Assembly: GCA_004794655.1 (NCBI GenBank)
Contig: SMMW01000538.1
Location: 62,001-126,000, forward strand
Direction: 5' to 3'
DNA length: 64,000 nt
Source of the DNA: Marisa cornuarietis
Lineage: Eukaryota > Mollusca > Gastropoda > Architaenioglossa > Ampullariidae
This document shows, piece by piece, positions 1 to 13,400 of the stretch. Position 1 is the first letter of the stretch, and the number at the start of each line of letters is the position of its first letter. Made by a program: the position numbers and the translations under genes. The notes below the pieces were generated by a model. That model was not told the DNA's origin. It made no database searches and saw only the letters and a list, made by a program, of their open reading frames with translations.

Positions 1-301
1 AATCCATTGCCGTGCGGTTCTCCTCCTTTGCCTCGGTCCTGCGTTTGATTATGGCTGCTCGGCCGCTGACAAATGTAAACTGTTTACAATCCCGGTGTGC
101 AGTTAAGTCAACGAGCTGTCAGTTCTACATTTTAATTAGGCGTGTTTGTTCAATACCATGCCGGAGATCGGGCGGTTATAGCCATCCAGGCAAGTGAAGT
201 TAAGGCGTCAAAGATAGCAGTTACCCCTTGTACGGAGCTTCAGGCGCAGACTTGTGCTACAGACGCTCTTCAGACGGCAAGTAACAGCCGCACAGCTAGG
301 C

Positions 302-416
302 TACAGGTAAGGTAAAGGTCATCCCCTCACCTTTTCAGGTCGCTAGGAGGGGGTAAAGTGTTAGAGACCTCCTTAGTGTACAGATTAGTGTTAGAGACCT
401 CATTAGTGTACAGATT
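302..416 (-). repeat. SINE tail copy plus 30-bp tandem duplication
   Basis: GGTAAAGGTCATCCCCTCAC and the following GTGTTAGAGACCTC match the tail of the SINE at 49.4 kb. A 30-base unit (AGTGTTAGAGACCTCCTTAG and ten more bases) is present twice, at 357-386 and 387-416, with one difference. Confidence 0.6.
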
Positions 417-1328
417 CTCTTAACCCTTGACATACCAAGAGGACCCCAGAGGGCGATTTTTAGTGATCCTGCCGTAAATATAATTTAATCTTGATTTTTG
501 TATATGTCCCGCAACAACTTAAGATAAATATAGCTAGACTTCGTTCTTTAAAAAAATTAAAAAAAAATAATAAAAACACAACGTTGTCTGAGAGACACAT
601 AGGAAGACCAGCACAACTGTGACATATGATAAGGACTGTTGTGATGGCAACACATGAATCTGTGTCACTTATTTTAGTGAAATGGTATAACTGATTGTAC
701 ATGGATATTACACTGTGTGTAATCGGATGTAAACGTACATACTGTATTGTTAAAATTATATTATCAGTCTAACATGTAAAAATGCAAACACTTTTATAAA
801 GTAGAGTAGATGAATTTTACTGGCTAACTACTGTTGAAATAATTAAAATACTTGTCGTCACTGGCCTTTATAGACACACAAAACCCGTATGTCACACAAG
901 AAAGAACAAAACTCGGATACAAATGTAAAGCGGGTACACAATAAGCGACTATAAATATTCCATTAGGTTAGGACTGCTTTAAAATACATGCATCTGCTGC
1001 TGAAGAACATCGCCAAACTAAAACATGCTTATCTCAACTTTAGAGTGAAGGTGTGAGAAATAAGCCTGCGGTTCTGCTGCATTCAAGAAATTAATTCCAA
1101 ATAAGATAAAGCCTTTGGAATAAATCTAAAAAGAAAAAGGGGAGAAATAGTCAACCGCGATACTTGCCAACCTAGATTAGGGAAATGATTGACTTCGTTG
1201 ACCGATATAGGACTCTCTACCTCAAAGTTTCTTTGATCATCCATACATTCTAGCGATTCCAAATGGGAAAGCGGAATACCAGAGCAATTTTTGTAACCAC
1301 TGGTTTCTGTCATCTTTGAAGGAAACGT

Positions 1329-1386
1329 GATGATGATGGAATTTATCTAGTCCATTTTCCAACTTAAGGCTCAATGCGCTTTACAA
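1329..1386. repeat. Dispersed GCGCTTTACA repeat, copy 1
   Basis: GATGATGATGG, then AATTTAT, then a CTCAATGCGCTTTACA end. This layout (trinucleotide run, TTTAT, GCGCTTTAC) recurs at 9.19, 12.27 and 59.14 kb. Confidence 0.45.
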
Positions 1387-4241
1387 AAGAATGGAATTTA
1401 CACAAAGACACAGAATTTGCATAACACATATAACACCAAAACATGTCAGCAAACTAACGGATAAAGAGACATTCAACAACCATAAACACAAGCTAAAAAC
1501 AAATTGCACATGAAGCATGCCGGAACTGCGCAGTATTAAAACAAAAAGACTGGCTGACAGTCCGTGCGAAAAAGGTGAGAATAAGGCAGCGCAGCGAACC
1601 GGCACAAACTGCAAAGTACTCCAAGTGACAACGCAGGTTCTAACGGCGACAGTGACGTGAACAGCAGAGCACATGGCTAACACAAAGATAAGTGTTACAG
1701 CAATTGCATCAACAGTCGAGAAAATTCACAGAGCCAATTGCAGAAAAGAAATCAGAGAATAAAATCTACTCAGCTGACATACACATCTAAAACCAAAGCA
1801 GCGGCAAAATGGCGCAGAAGTGGCAGATAGTCAACGAACTGGTCTGTAAAAGGAAAACAAAAAGCATCATGGCGCAGGCAAAAAAAAAAAAAAAAAATCC
1901 AGAAGAAAATAAGTGGCGTACTGGCAGCACATATGTTGCAGCAGACTCAGAGTGACAGTCAACGACAAAAAGACACGGAGAACAGTAACACTACAGCCAG
2001 TTGGGCTGAAGCAATAGCTAAACACCCATCGTCGTCATCAACACACAGCGTCGCTTCACTAAGTTTGGCCATAAGACCTTATAGTTACAGTTTCTATTTC
2101 TTCTTCATAAAAGAAATATCGCTGTCTGAAGCACTGACCGTAGATCGCGAGTACTCCATTGTTGAACAATAACAACCGTCATTTCCGAAATTCTGTGATC
2201 TCGAGCTGTTTCGGCGTGCACTCGATTATTTTCCGGAGAATCGAGATGAGACCGATAGCCCGAACCTTCAGCAACGAATTACACTTAAACTAGACCCGCG
2301 TGTCTCAGCGCTCTAAAGAATCTCGAGAGTTTATATTTAGTGGTCGGTGTTCTTTTTAAAAGATAGCAACGCCTCCCGCTGTTCTAAGAATGGCAAAACT
2401 CAAATCATCCCCCAACGACCGGGTCTTCAAGAGCCCGGCTAACTTATGGCGATGTTAACTGATGCACCTACCATCGCGATGCGCTGGAAGTTACCTAACC
2501 TCGTCCCTCTGGCCAGTCCTCCCCAAATCAACGCCTCATTGCAAACACCAATCACGAGTTGCAGGATTACCTACCCCATCCCTTCACCTCGTCTCCTCGC
2601 CTTCTTCAACATACCCCCTCCCACACTTTCAACCACTCCATCCATACCCACACTGTCTCTCTTTTCTCCATCCCCAGCAGCTCCTGGATGGACGACTACT
2701 GTGTGTGGAGGGCAGGGAGGGAGGGAGTGCCCGAGCTCGCTACCTCTGACCTGGTGGCGGTGCCGAGGCAGAATCCGTGTCTAGAAGCTGAACAAACACG
2801 GAAAACCTTTTTCCGAACGGTGCACACGATCTGGGATTGTGTCACATTAGTCGGTCCGCGGGGACTGCCCCCAACGAGTGGCGCGGGCTGTCGGCGCCGG
2901 GGCTGCGCTGGAAGGCCTGGCACCTCCACTTCAAAAGCCTGCAGCCGGGCCCCTAAAAGCCGCGACGGCGGAAGTGTAAATTCTGCGAGTGGCCCCCGCG
3001 GAAGGCAAAGAGTTAAGAGTTTATGCAGCGCCACTGGCCTCACCTTGCTCCCCGCCCTTTTTTTTTCCTGGGGAGATGAGAGCTGGAATGGGAGGGAAGG
3101 GGACTTTGCAAACCCTTCCCCCCCCCCGCAACGTCTATAGTAGGAGTGTGAAGAAAAACGTCACTGAAAATTTGCGAACCTGACCCTCCCTAACTGCTCC
3201 ACCATGCTTTAACCCTCGGGCGATGCCTTTCCTGCAAATACTACCCTCTTCCCCGCTCCCAGAACGGACCACCGTCAATTAACCATATGCGACTCGCTGT
3301 CGGCCGGGCCAGCGCAATCGAATACAGCGACAAACGGCGCGCATGCGACCTCTGGCTGGCCGGCCAGCAAGGTGTGAAGGAAAACATGGCGAAAGAGCCT
3401 CGGCGGCGAGAGGTGCTAATGGCTGACGCCCGCCAAGGGCTAGTGGGGCTGGCGTGGAGAAGTGCTGCCGTGTTGGGGGCGTCTTCCAATGAATCATTCA
3501 AAAACCACTGCTGGCAGATCAAGCGGAACTCGCCACAGTGGCAAGTCCTAGGGGAAGGAGGAGAGGGGGGTTGTTGGTTGGTGCGTTAAAAAAAAAAGGT
3601 GTAACGAACAAAAGAAAAACACATCAACATATCATCAGCAGCTAGCATCACGAAAGTCTGGTTCATAAGCAGAGACGATGGAGACTTAAAAAAAAATATA
3701 TATATATACCGACATATGCCAGACTTATGCCATATTAACACGTTGAAAACATTTTTTTATTTTGCAAAAATGTTATTGTGACCACACAAGCAGGCGCTCC
3801 TATTCCTATCACACGTTGGTCTGAACGTTTGTTAATGCTTCTCAACAAGCACAAGCTTCACAGTTACTCGAGCAGGTAAAAGAGGAGTAATGTTGATGTC
3901 ATCGATGCCGGACATCTGATGGTAAAGGTGGCACCTTTGAGACACAGCGTGCCGCTATGAGAGCGACAGGTTAATGCTTGTAGAGTAAAGTTTGGGCGGT
4001 TGTTGAGAAAGGGGAGGCAAATTACACCTAGAAGACCTTCATCGCCTGTCCCCAAGGCTCCTGCACTGGATCGCAGTCCCCTAGATCGGCGCGCTACCAG
4101 GTTAAAAAAACAGGCACGCAAAGAATGTAGGAGACCGGGAGGGAGAAATCTGAGGAAGAAATAGAAATCCGGGAGCAGAGTAGGAGAGAGATGTTAAGAA
4201 CACAAAGACAGACAGAAGGAAGCAAAGATAAAAATCTCTAC

Positions 4242-4388
4242 CGTTTTGAGATGAACTTGGTCATGGCCACGAGCAGGCCAAGGCTGTTGTGCAGGAAGTC
4301 CTGCGCGTTCTTGTCGCTGTCCACGGGGCCCCGTACGGCGCTGAAGTACCAGCGGAGCTTGTCGATGACACCCACGCTAATGATGTAG
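4242..4388 (-). CDS. SCAPER: SCAPER exon 26 (last exon inside the window)
   Basis: Acceptor GTTGCAG, donor GTAGAG, leaves in phase 2, so the gene continues to the left. The reading [20 protein letters not shown] then [20 protein letters not shown] matches the family block before residue about 1150. The exon is GC-rich. Confidence 0.93.
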
Positions 4389-7300
4389 CTGCAACAGAAA
4401 TGCAATAACAGGCTGACTGATTGATGTCTTCAAATGCCGAGTGCTTTGCAGCTACCAACGACCCACATGCCACGTGTTCAAGATGAGAAAAGGTGGGCAG
4501 GCAATGAGAATGCGAAAGAGAGAGTGAGAGAGAAAAAGGATAGAGAAAGATCTCTACATGGACTCCACTCAGGATGACGAACACGTACCTCGTGATGATT
4601 TATGTATAAGGTCTGCACCATGTGACTAAACCAGCATTCTCGAGCGGGTGAGAATCACGTAACAAACACAGAGGCGTACGTTCAAAGACACTTGAACAGA
4701 CAAGCAATCGCATATGCATACACTCGCATCCACAAACAAGTGTAACCACCATGAAATCAGTTTACCTTATTTTGTGGAAGATGATGATGGTAGAACACTA
4801 TAGAAAAAGGGCATATACACACACCCTTCCTAGCAACATTTTGCAATTACCTTTTGAGCTACGTAGTTCTTACCCTTAGACAAAGAATGCGTGTGTGTGA
4901 GAGAGAGAGACAGAAAGATTGTAAGAGAAAGCCCAATGGGCGTTTGCATCTCTTTCATACCATCACACTCAAGTAAGGGATGATGACATTTCCTTTTCAG
5001 TCGGGTTTTCCTGCCTAATTCTTCCCTCCCCAAACCTAATAGCCGAGAGCACAAGCCTTTTACGCTGGAATCTTGACTCGCCGAGTCCTGGCCTTTGACA
5101 CGAGCATAAGCAAATAATGACAAGTGTCTTCTGCAACTGTCTTGGAGTGGACTCAGGGAAATTAAGTCATCGTTTTCAAATTAACCCGCTGCGTCGCAAA
5201 AAGTTCGGTTCTTGTGATGGCGAAGAAAGCCTCAATGGGACGGCCAGCCAAGCTTGGCAGCGCCTCTTGAAAGCCAGAGGAGGTCTTGACACAGCAGTGG
5301 ATCGAAAGTCAACACGGAGCAGGAAAGCAGTGCGGCCGGGCACACGCTGAACTCCCTCTCCTTCCCATGCCGTTCCGTGGACGCGGTTTCATCGCAATGT
5401 CGCAGCGTCCATTAGAAGGTTACAGGGCAGGTGTAGCTGACTGCGGAAATGGGTTGATGAAACTGGTTCAGGGGATTCTTTTTCGCAGAATATGTTACAA
5501 AGTCGCTTACCCACCTTCAATCCCGAACTAAGCGTTTAAAGTATGCATGATGACAAAACCAAAGATGCTATCTTATATTAGTCCTTTTGCTTAGTTAAAT
5601 AATAATAATTTTATTTTCATGGACACTGCTCACAAAAACCTAAATCCACCTCTCCTGTTCTGTAACCGATTTTCAGACTGATTCCTGCACAGATTCCCTA
5701 TCAGTTGTGACCTATGAAACTTTTGAGTTTGACAGTGATCGTTGTGTTAGAAACAGGGGTCCGTCCTATGCCCAAACATGCCCCAGTTGAAGCGATACAA
5801 AAAAAAAAACAACAAACAAACAAACAAAACAAGACAGAGTGAGAGAGTGTAGTAATTTTCCCACAACTCGCTGACCCGAATGCAGCTCCCTGTCAGTGCA
5901 GAACGTCGTGACACGCCATTGGTCCTCTGCCGGAAGTGAACCGCGTTGCCTCCGCGCCAGGAGATGCAAGAATGCGAGCTTCTGCCAGCTACTCCTCCTG
6001 GGCTGTGGAGCCAAGAGGAAGGAGGGGTAGGGGAGACAAGCTCACATCCTGCCCGCCGTGGATGCGAAAAGCTCGTCTTGCGACCAATCAATGATCTGGC
6101 ACGACCCGGCTTCCTTCTTTCCCTGAAAGCCTCGATTTCTCCCTCCATTAGAGGATTTGCTCGAGCACAATGGCGGACCAAAATCTCTTTTCAAACCGCC
6201 TCTGCAGACGAAAATGAATAAGAACAGCCGAACGAAGTCTCACTCAGTCTCTCTCTCCCCCTCGCTCCCTCAAAGACTAGGGAGGGAGCCTGGAAGTGGG
6301 GGGGGACCGCTTTGCAGGAATGCTTGCGTTTGGTCAAGAAGGGAAAGCAAGACGTTGACAAGACTGTCCCCGCCAGCCTTGGGTGAAGAGACGGAAGAGC
6401 GTGGCCAAGTGCCTGGCCGACGAGAAAGGTTGGAGTCGGGAGAAAGGCCTTCTTTCCGTCCCCGTGCCAGACACTCACGCCGCACTCCACGCCGGCACAA
6501 CAGCCACAACGCATTTCATCTCTCTTTTGTTTTCCTCGGCCTCCTTCACAAACCTTGCCCGCCCTCCCAATAATTTCCAACCTTTCGCGAACAAAAACTG
6601 CAGCTTTCTTTTGTTGTAGTATTATTATTATTATTTAGAGCTTTTTTTGTTGCTTTCTTTCCTACATCTCCCTGCCCCCGCACACACACACACACAACCT
6701 CCCCGAAATGCCGAGTCTCGAGACTACTTCAATCTGGGCTTTTCTTCCGTAGTTGTTGGTGATTAACGTGTGTTTCTCATCCTCCTCTTTCCTTCCTGTC
6801 CCGTCTGGTTCCGCAGCGCGGCCCCTCCCTGCTGCAAATTGAGGTCCAAAAGCGAGGGTCAGCGCTGAGGAGGTATTAGTTAAAATTAGCGCCGGGGCGG
6901 GCTTGCCTCGCGATCGCACCGTTCGATGACTGTTCTTCGCTTTAAGCGGAAGCACTCAGACAACTGCGCGCGCATTGCAAGGGTTCGCGGTGCGTTTCCT
7001 CTGCCTGGAAGGCGGCGCGTGAAGTTCAAATCAAGAAAGGGAAATAAGCGGGAGAGAGAGAGAGAGAGAAAAAAAACCTGATGTTTCAGAACCAAAATGC
7101 CAGAAAGTAAAAAGACTGCGCGTGAAACAACGGACGAACAGGAGGACAAATAGCAAGAAAAAACGTCGCTTCCAGAGGCTGAAAAGATCAGGGCTACAGT
7201 AGGATTCTATAGTGTACAGTTTGGCGCTCTATGCTTGTCTTTGTCCACCTAGCACGAGCCACGCGCACAACTCCACGAACGCGCTCGCATCTTTCTCCTA

Positions 7301-7407
7301 CCCCCACCCCTCTCCAACAATCTCCACGGCATCTCCATGGGAGGGACTCTGAAAGAAAGCGTCTGAGAAAAATCCGCAAAATAGCCAAGTAACACACTGT
7401 CGGAAAA

Positions 7408-7448
<41 letters not shown>

Positions 7449-10400
7449 CTTTTCAGCGTACGTGAAACAATGCTGAAGACACACCAACATTTGCGCACCC
7501 ACGAACGCAAGCAAAAACACACAATAGCCGGACCTGCAGCGCCACATACCTGATGATGTCACTACTGCGGCTGGCCATGGTGTCGCCAGCGGCGCTCATG
7601 CGCTCCAGGCTGGCTTCGCTGCTGTTGGAGGCCGGACTGTGCTTGGCCAGACACGACAGCACTGTGGTCAGTACTGCCATTAGGCTGGTGCCAACGCCGT
7701 CGTAGGGGAGGGCGCTGACAGAGCCTCCCACACACCCAAGGCTGCTGCCGCCCCCGCCGCGCTCCAGACTGGAGTCGGAGGGGATCATAATCTGAAACAA
7801 GCCAGGAGCAGGAACACTCTGAGAGGGTGAAGAGGTGAAAGATATGGGAGAAGAAAGGACAAGTCAGAGGGGATCACGATGTGAAGGACATTCTTACATG
7901 ACGAGGAGGGAATCAATCCAAAGAGGAAACTAGGAGGGAATCATAGTCTTAAAAACAAGCTGACGTCCGAAGCAGGACCAGAAGTCTGAGAGCGGGAAGG
8001 GAAGGGTCATGGATCACCAAGCGTTGTGAGTGTGTGTGTCCTAGATGGATGAACCTTACCGAGAGTCTATGAATCAAGTAATCGACAAGGACGCCAATTT
8101 TGTTGCTGAAGAGAGTGTAACGGCATGACTCGTAGCAGCCTTTACATGCCAGGCGATACACTTCACACGCCAGGCTTAAAGACCTGCAATCACAAACATA
8201 AACAGACCAGCGTTAAAACCTCTCCTTTGAGCCAATTTCAAAAAAACAAAAAAAAAGGAAGCGGAGCGTTCTGTAGATGTAAGGAAAGTAACACAGTCCC
8301 ACCTATCCACAGGAGCAGCTGAACGCTTTGGCACATTCATCTTTCTCTGTATTTTCGAGAATAAAACGTGAAACAAAATTATGACCTTGAGTGGGTAAAC
8401 AGAAGTCATAAAAATGTAATAATAATTTAACATATTACACAGATTCTTTTTTTCCATAGCATCTTTGTTCTCTAATCATAATGGAGGCTCTCAAATCCTC
8501 AAGACTGGGTGAAATAAAGGAGTCTGTATATAACGAACTGAAATGTCAAGTGAAATGGACAGATTTTTTTAAAAAGTTGAGACGCAGAACACCATGGATG
8601 AAAATAGTAGCCGTCACGGACCATCAAGAGGGACTTTTTGGTGCGGACCTATTAAACAAAATCATATATATATATAATGTATATAATAACAGGATATATA
8701 TTAAAAAAAAAATTCCATGCTTGCATTAAAGCATAAAGAAATAAAGTAGGATATGAGCATCCAGTAGAGAGGCAAAAGATATGTATATAGTCATACATAA
8801 CGATGTCTAATGTCTAACGCAGCAGCTCTGCAACACAACTCTAGAAATAGATGTTTGAGTCTCTAATAACATCATAACAAGTAAAGAAAAAAAAACAACC
8901 CTGACCATTTCAAAGCAAAAGTAACTCACTTTGCTGGTATGACAGGTGGTTTGGATGGGGTAGACTCCTCTATTGAGGCTAGAACACGCATGAGACTTGT
9001 CAGTCCACCAAGTACACGGAAAGTGTTCTGATCTGGAAGATTCTGTTAGGCAGAATAAGAAAAAAAAAGAGAGAGAAAGATATTAAAATATGGTTTAAAA
9101 AGTTTATAGTATATTGATGAGATGGTAATGTCATGTGCAAACTGGATTGGGAACTGATTCTCTCTCACTCACACAGACACACACAAATAATAATAATAAG
9201 CACATTTAGATAGCACCTTTCTACTCAAAGCACTTTAGTCCATCTATAACACACCTCCCTGTCAAAAAGACGAGCTCGGTGAACTGAACAGGAAGATCAT
9301 GTCACAGTCCATCAAAGAAACAAAACACAAAGATGTGGCGGTGATTTGACACAACAGCACACAATGTGGTGATAGCCACTTTCTCTTAGGAAGATTGTAT
9401 TAAGAAGACCAAGTCAGGTGGAGATCAGCGTGAAGAATACGGTGGAGAGAAAAGTCATCTTCAACCAGTTAGCAAAAGGGAGATCACCTCAATCAATGAG
9501 GACAGATTATAGATCTAAACATAATCGTTTGTTGTTCAATCATTTCATCAAAACATCCAAACAAAGAAATTGAAGCAAGACTGCAGCATTACATCGTGTA
9601 CACAAGTGCTTACAAAGAACTATCTGGATACACCACAATATTGGTACAAATCACAGACCACGAATGAAGTAGCTGGACATGCAGACCGTTAGTCAACGAA
9701 AACTTCGATCTCATCTGTCCGTTTCAAAAGGAAAAAGGCAAAGTCACAGACAATCCAGCACACAGAGGATCTAAAGGAAGATTTTTATGCACAAGCTGAT
9801 GATAATAAAATCAGAACAGAAAGCCATAGAGAGGGCTCCCTATTCAGCTTGCTAGACGAGGGGACATATCTCTAACACACACACACACAAACACACACAC
9901 TTTGAACACAGCAGAAAAGAATAATACAGCAGTATAGATTACAGCTGTAAAATGTTGGAAAATGATAACATTCCAGGAAAATTCATTACAATATTTTCTG
10001 TTAATGAAGGCTGACCTTTCTCTCCAATATCCTGGCCATCTCTCCCAAAGCACGGTCTAGAGCTGAGACCTTGTTTTGTGGCCAGGGTCCAGTGTCCTGC
10101 TGTTGCAGATACTTGGAGACATCTTTGATAAGTTTCTGCAACCTTAAACAGATATCACACCCACAAATTATCTGATGTAATTTAGTTTGTAACAGTGTCC
10201 TTTTCAAGACTGAAAGGAAAGAGGCACTTTTTGAATAGTTTCCACTGCACTTTATTTTCTATTAGTTTAACAGTTAATAATAAAAATAATAATAATATGA
10301 CACATTTCACATAAATTAGAAAAGAATTATATATATATATAGTGCATTCAAAGTGGAGGTGCAAAGAGTGAATTTTTTTTGTTTGTGCTCTGTCCGGCTA

Positions 10401-13400
10401 TAAAAAGCAGCAGATCCAATATAAATGATATGATCAAAAACATGGAATTTTAACTAAATAACTGCATTACAAAACTTTTGAAGTCAATATGAAAGAATAA
10501 AGGCAACTGTGTACTTTTCATTACAAGGTGGCTTACTTTGCTTTGTGTTCAGAATCTGCAGTCTGTTGCTTGTTGGAGAGAGAGGTTTCATATTCAGCTC
10601 CCCTATAAATTAGAAATAAAATGTCTAATCAGCAAAAACAACTGCTTACTCTTCAATGAGAATTTTCCCCACCCTTAAAAAGGAAAAAAAAATGTTAGAA
10701 ATAACACTTTCTTGAAATATAATTTTCATTAACAAACCCTAAGAAACTACTTTTATCAATAACAGACAGAAATCTTCTGAGTAGAAAGTCACCATCATGA
10801 AGAAATGGCAAATAACCTTGACATCATGCGCTGCCGTATCTTCTTGCATCGTTTTTTTAGCGATTTTTGACGCTCCTTCTCTGTAACAATTTTGGGATGA
10901 TTGCTGTTGTCTGGGGCATCAACAATGTGTTTCAAATTAAAGGATTCCTGCAAGAACATAAGCAAGGGGAATTTAACTCTATAGTTTGTTCAATGAGATT
11001 TCTTTTTCCTAGCAAAAAAAAAAACTTTCAAAGAGCCATGGACTGACCTTTTAAACCTTTGGTTAAAATAAAAAAAAGTCTAAAAATATACAGTGCTAAA
11101 CCTGAATAATGTAATTAAAATATCCAAGTTAATATTATAAATAGTGTCTGAAGCAGTGTCTGCAGACACATAATAATAAAAACAAAAAAAATCCCTAACA
11201 TAATGCATTTCCCCACTTGGCAAAAAATCAATGCTGCTGAACAAATGTGAAACATTAGAAACTACAACTGCACAGCTGCAGACTACAAAATCCAAAACGC
11301 AACTGAAATAGAGGATAAAATGGTTGGAAAGTGCTCATGAAAAAGGTTAGCTTTAATTAAGGCCAGCCTTAAAAGCACTGAAGAGTTAACTGTACAAAGT
11401 GATCAGTGAAAGCATTCCAGTCACTGGGGCCAGAAAAAAACAAAAAAAATCATTAAAAAAGTTTAAAATATAATGCAAATTTGTTTGAAACTGTTTAGTT
11501 CTTAACAAAAACGAAACACCACAACAATAAAAAGAGGCACAAGCAAACAAGAAAGTAAATAAATGGAAAAAAAACAACAAAGGTGAGCATAGTGATGACC
11601 AGTAATCAAGGGGAAACAACTCACTATTTCATTCTTGGACATAATGCTACCAGAGTTGTTGTCCTTCAATGCTTGCTGGTGCTTTTTCCCTCTCAGGTGA
11701 CTTTGCAGATACACTTCAGATGGAATCTGTAGGCAAAATGAGAAAATGAAGATTCCCACATTGCTCACGGTTATTTTATACCATTATGGAGAAGGTTAAT
11801 TATTAACTAAAGATCCACAGTAAAAATGCTCTTTCTTCCACAGGAACATTGTCTTGTAAACATTCACACGTTGACAATTGGGTTTTACATGGTGTAATGG
11901 TGGTAGTAGAGTGGTTTGATCTTTTGAACCAGGACATAAAGGAATCATGTTTTATTGTTTAGATGGAGACATAATCTGTGCATCAGGAAACAGACATGGA
12001 ACGGTTTCAGCACCAAGAAAGTAATCGGTGGATCTTCTGGTACAAACTAGCCAGTTCTTCCATCAAGAAATAGGACTTTGGTTTACACTATGTTGTGCAC
12101 TGTATGCCACAACCAAGGACATCAACCTCCTTTTGAAGGGCACAAAAAGATGACTTCGCAATGTTCATCCCTCCAGAGAGATGCAAATACTACATAAATG
12201 CACGTATTAAAATGCAATTTAAAAAAAATTAAATATCAGTCAGGGGATAGTTTGCCTAAATAGTATCTCAATAATAATAATGATGATTTACATAGCCCCT
12301 TTCCAAAGATTTGCTCATAGTGCTTTACATAAATCATACAGACTTAAATCATTAACAACTATGCACCCATATTCACCTTTATCGGACATCCTCACTTCTA
12401 CAACATACCCTCACTCATACACAAAGTAAATTACAGAAACACGTTATACACCCTAATGGTCAGGACACCGTCACAGTGAAGTCGTAGTTTGGAAAAGATC
12501 TGCCTTAAGTTTAGACTTAAAGAAGGCAAGAGAATCAGAGTGACAAAGTCTGATGGGTAATCCGTTCCAAGGCGATGGGGATGTGTACAAGAAAGACCTC
12601 TGTCTATATGTCTTTGTCTTAGTGGGACTCACAGAAGCTTGGTGTCAAGATAAGCAAAGAGGTTGTGCAGGCGTATTGATGGGAGTGAGTTTGAAGAGGT
12701 ACCGAGGACCAGTGCCAGAAATGACAGAGTTAGTTAAAGTGGAAAGTTTGTAGGCTATATGGTCCAAGACTGGCAGCCAGTAAGAGAGCGTATGATAGGT
12801 GATAGGTTTGCAGACGAGACAAGCAGCGTTATTTTGGATCCTTTGAATCTTACCAGCACATTGCAGATAATACAGAGCTTGTTTTTGTCATATGGTGTCA
12901 GCTCAGGTGCATCACTATGGTCTTCTGTGGAGTGTCTCAGGACACTCATCTCAAAAGCCTTCTCTCTGATGCTTCGCAGGTATTCCTCATGCCGCTGTGT
13001 GGTCTCATCTTGCTGTAAACACACCGTTTAAAGCTGTGTTTTGAAGAACTTTCTATAAAAGAATATAGTTTATCTACCTCCAACCACAACACTCAAAACA
13101 TGACATGTTATAACAAGACTGGATGAATCTGAAAGACGGAGAAAAATGCTGCTCCATGCTGATGCATAATAACATCATGATGAACATTTGTACTTCATGG
13201 TTCATTCCGGTCACAGGTACCCTTTACGTATGTGTGTGTGTGTGCGGGCCTTCGTTCATTACTAAAGGAGTTTAGTCAATCCATTTTATAGATATAAAAC
13301 TGAATACAACTAGTTCTCTCCAGTTAACTAGTAGAAATTAATTCTCCTTACTCAATAGGAAATGTATGAGGACAAATTTATTGGAAAATCTATTTCAAGG

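Larger units (their letters stand above)
1..4241 (-). other. SCAPER: SCAPER intron, open to the left
   Basis: Exon 26 leaves in phase 2 and no later exon is recognised here, so this is intron. The stretch 2,200-3,560 is GC- and CpG-rich compared with the surroundings and has overlapping frames on both strands, none of which I can support as a gene. The rest holds dispersed repeats and A-runs. Confidence 0.6.

Noticed and set aside
2559..3140. 193-codon plus-strand frame and its antisense partner
   Set aside because: Open on both strands because the block is GC-rich; no domain, no start context, no splice partners.
5747..6619. Overlapping frames of 80-144 codons on both strands
   Set aside because: Composition-driven open frames in a CpG-rich intron, with no recognisable protein features.
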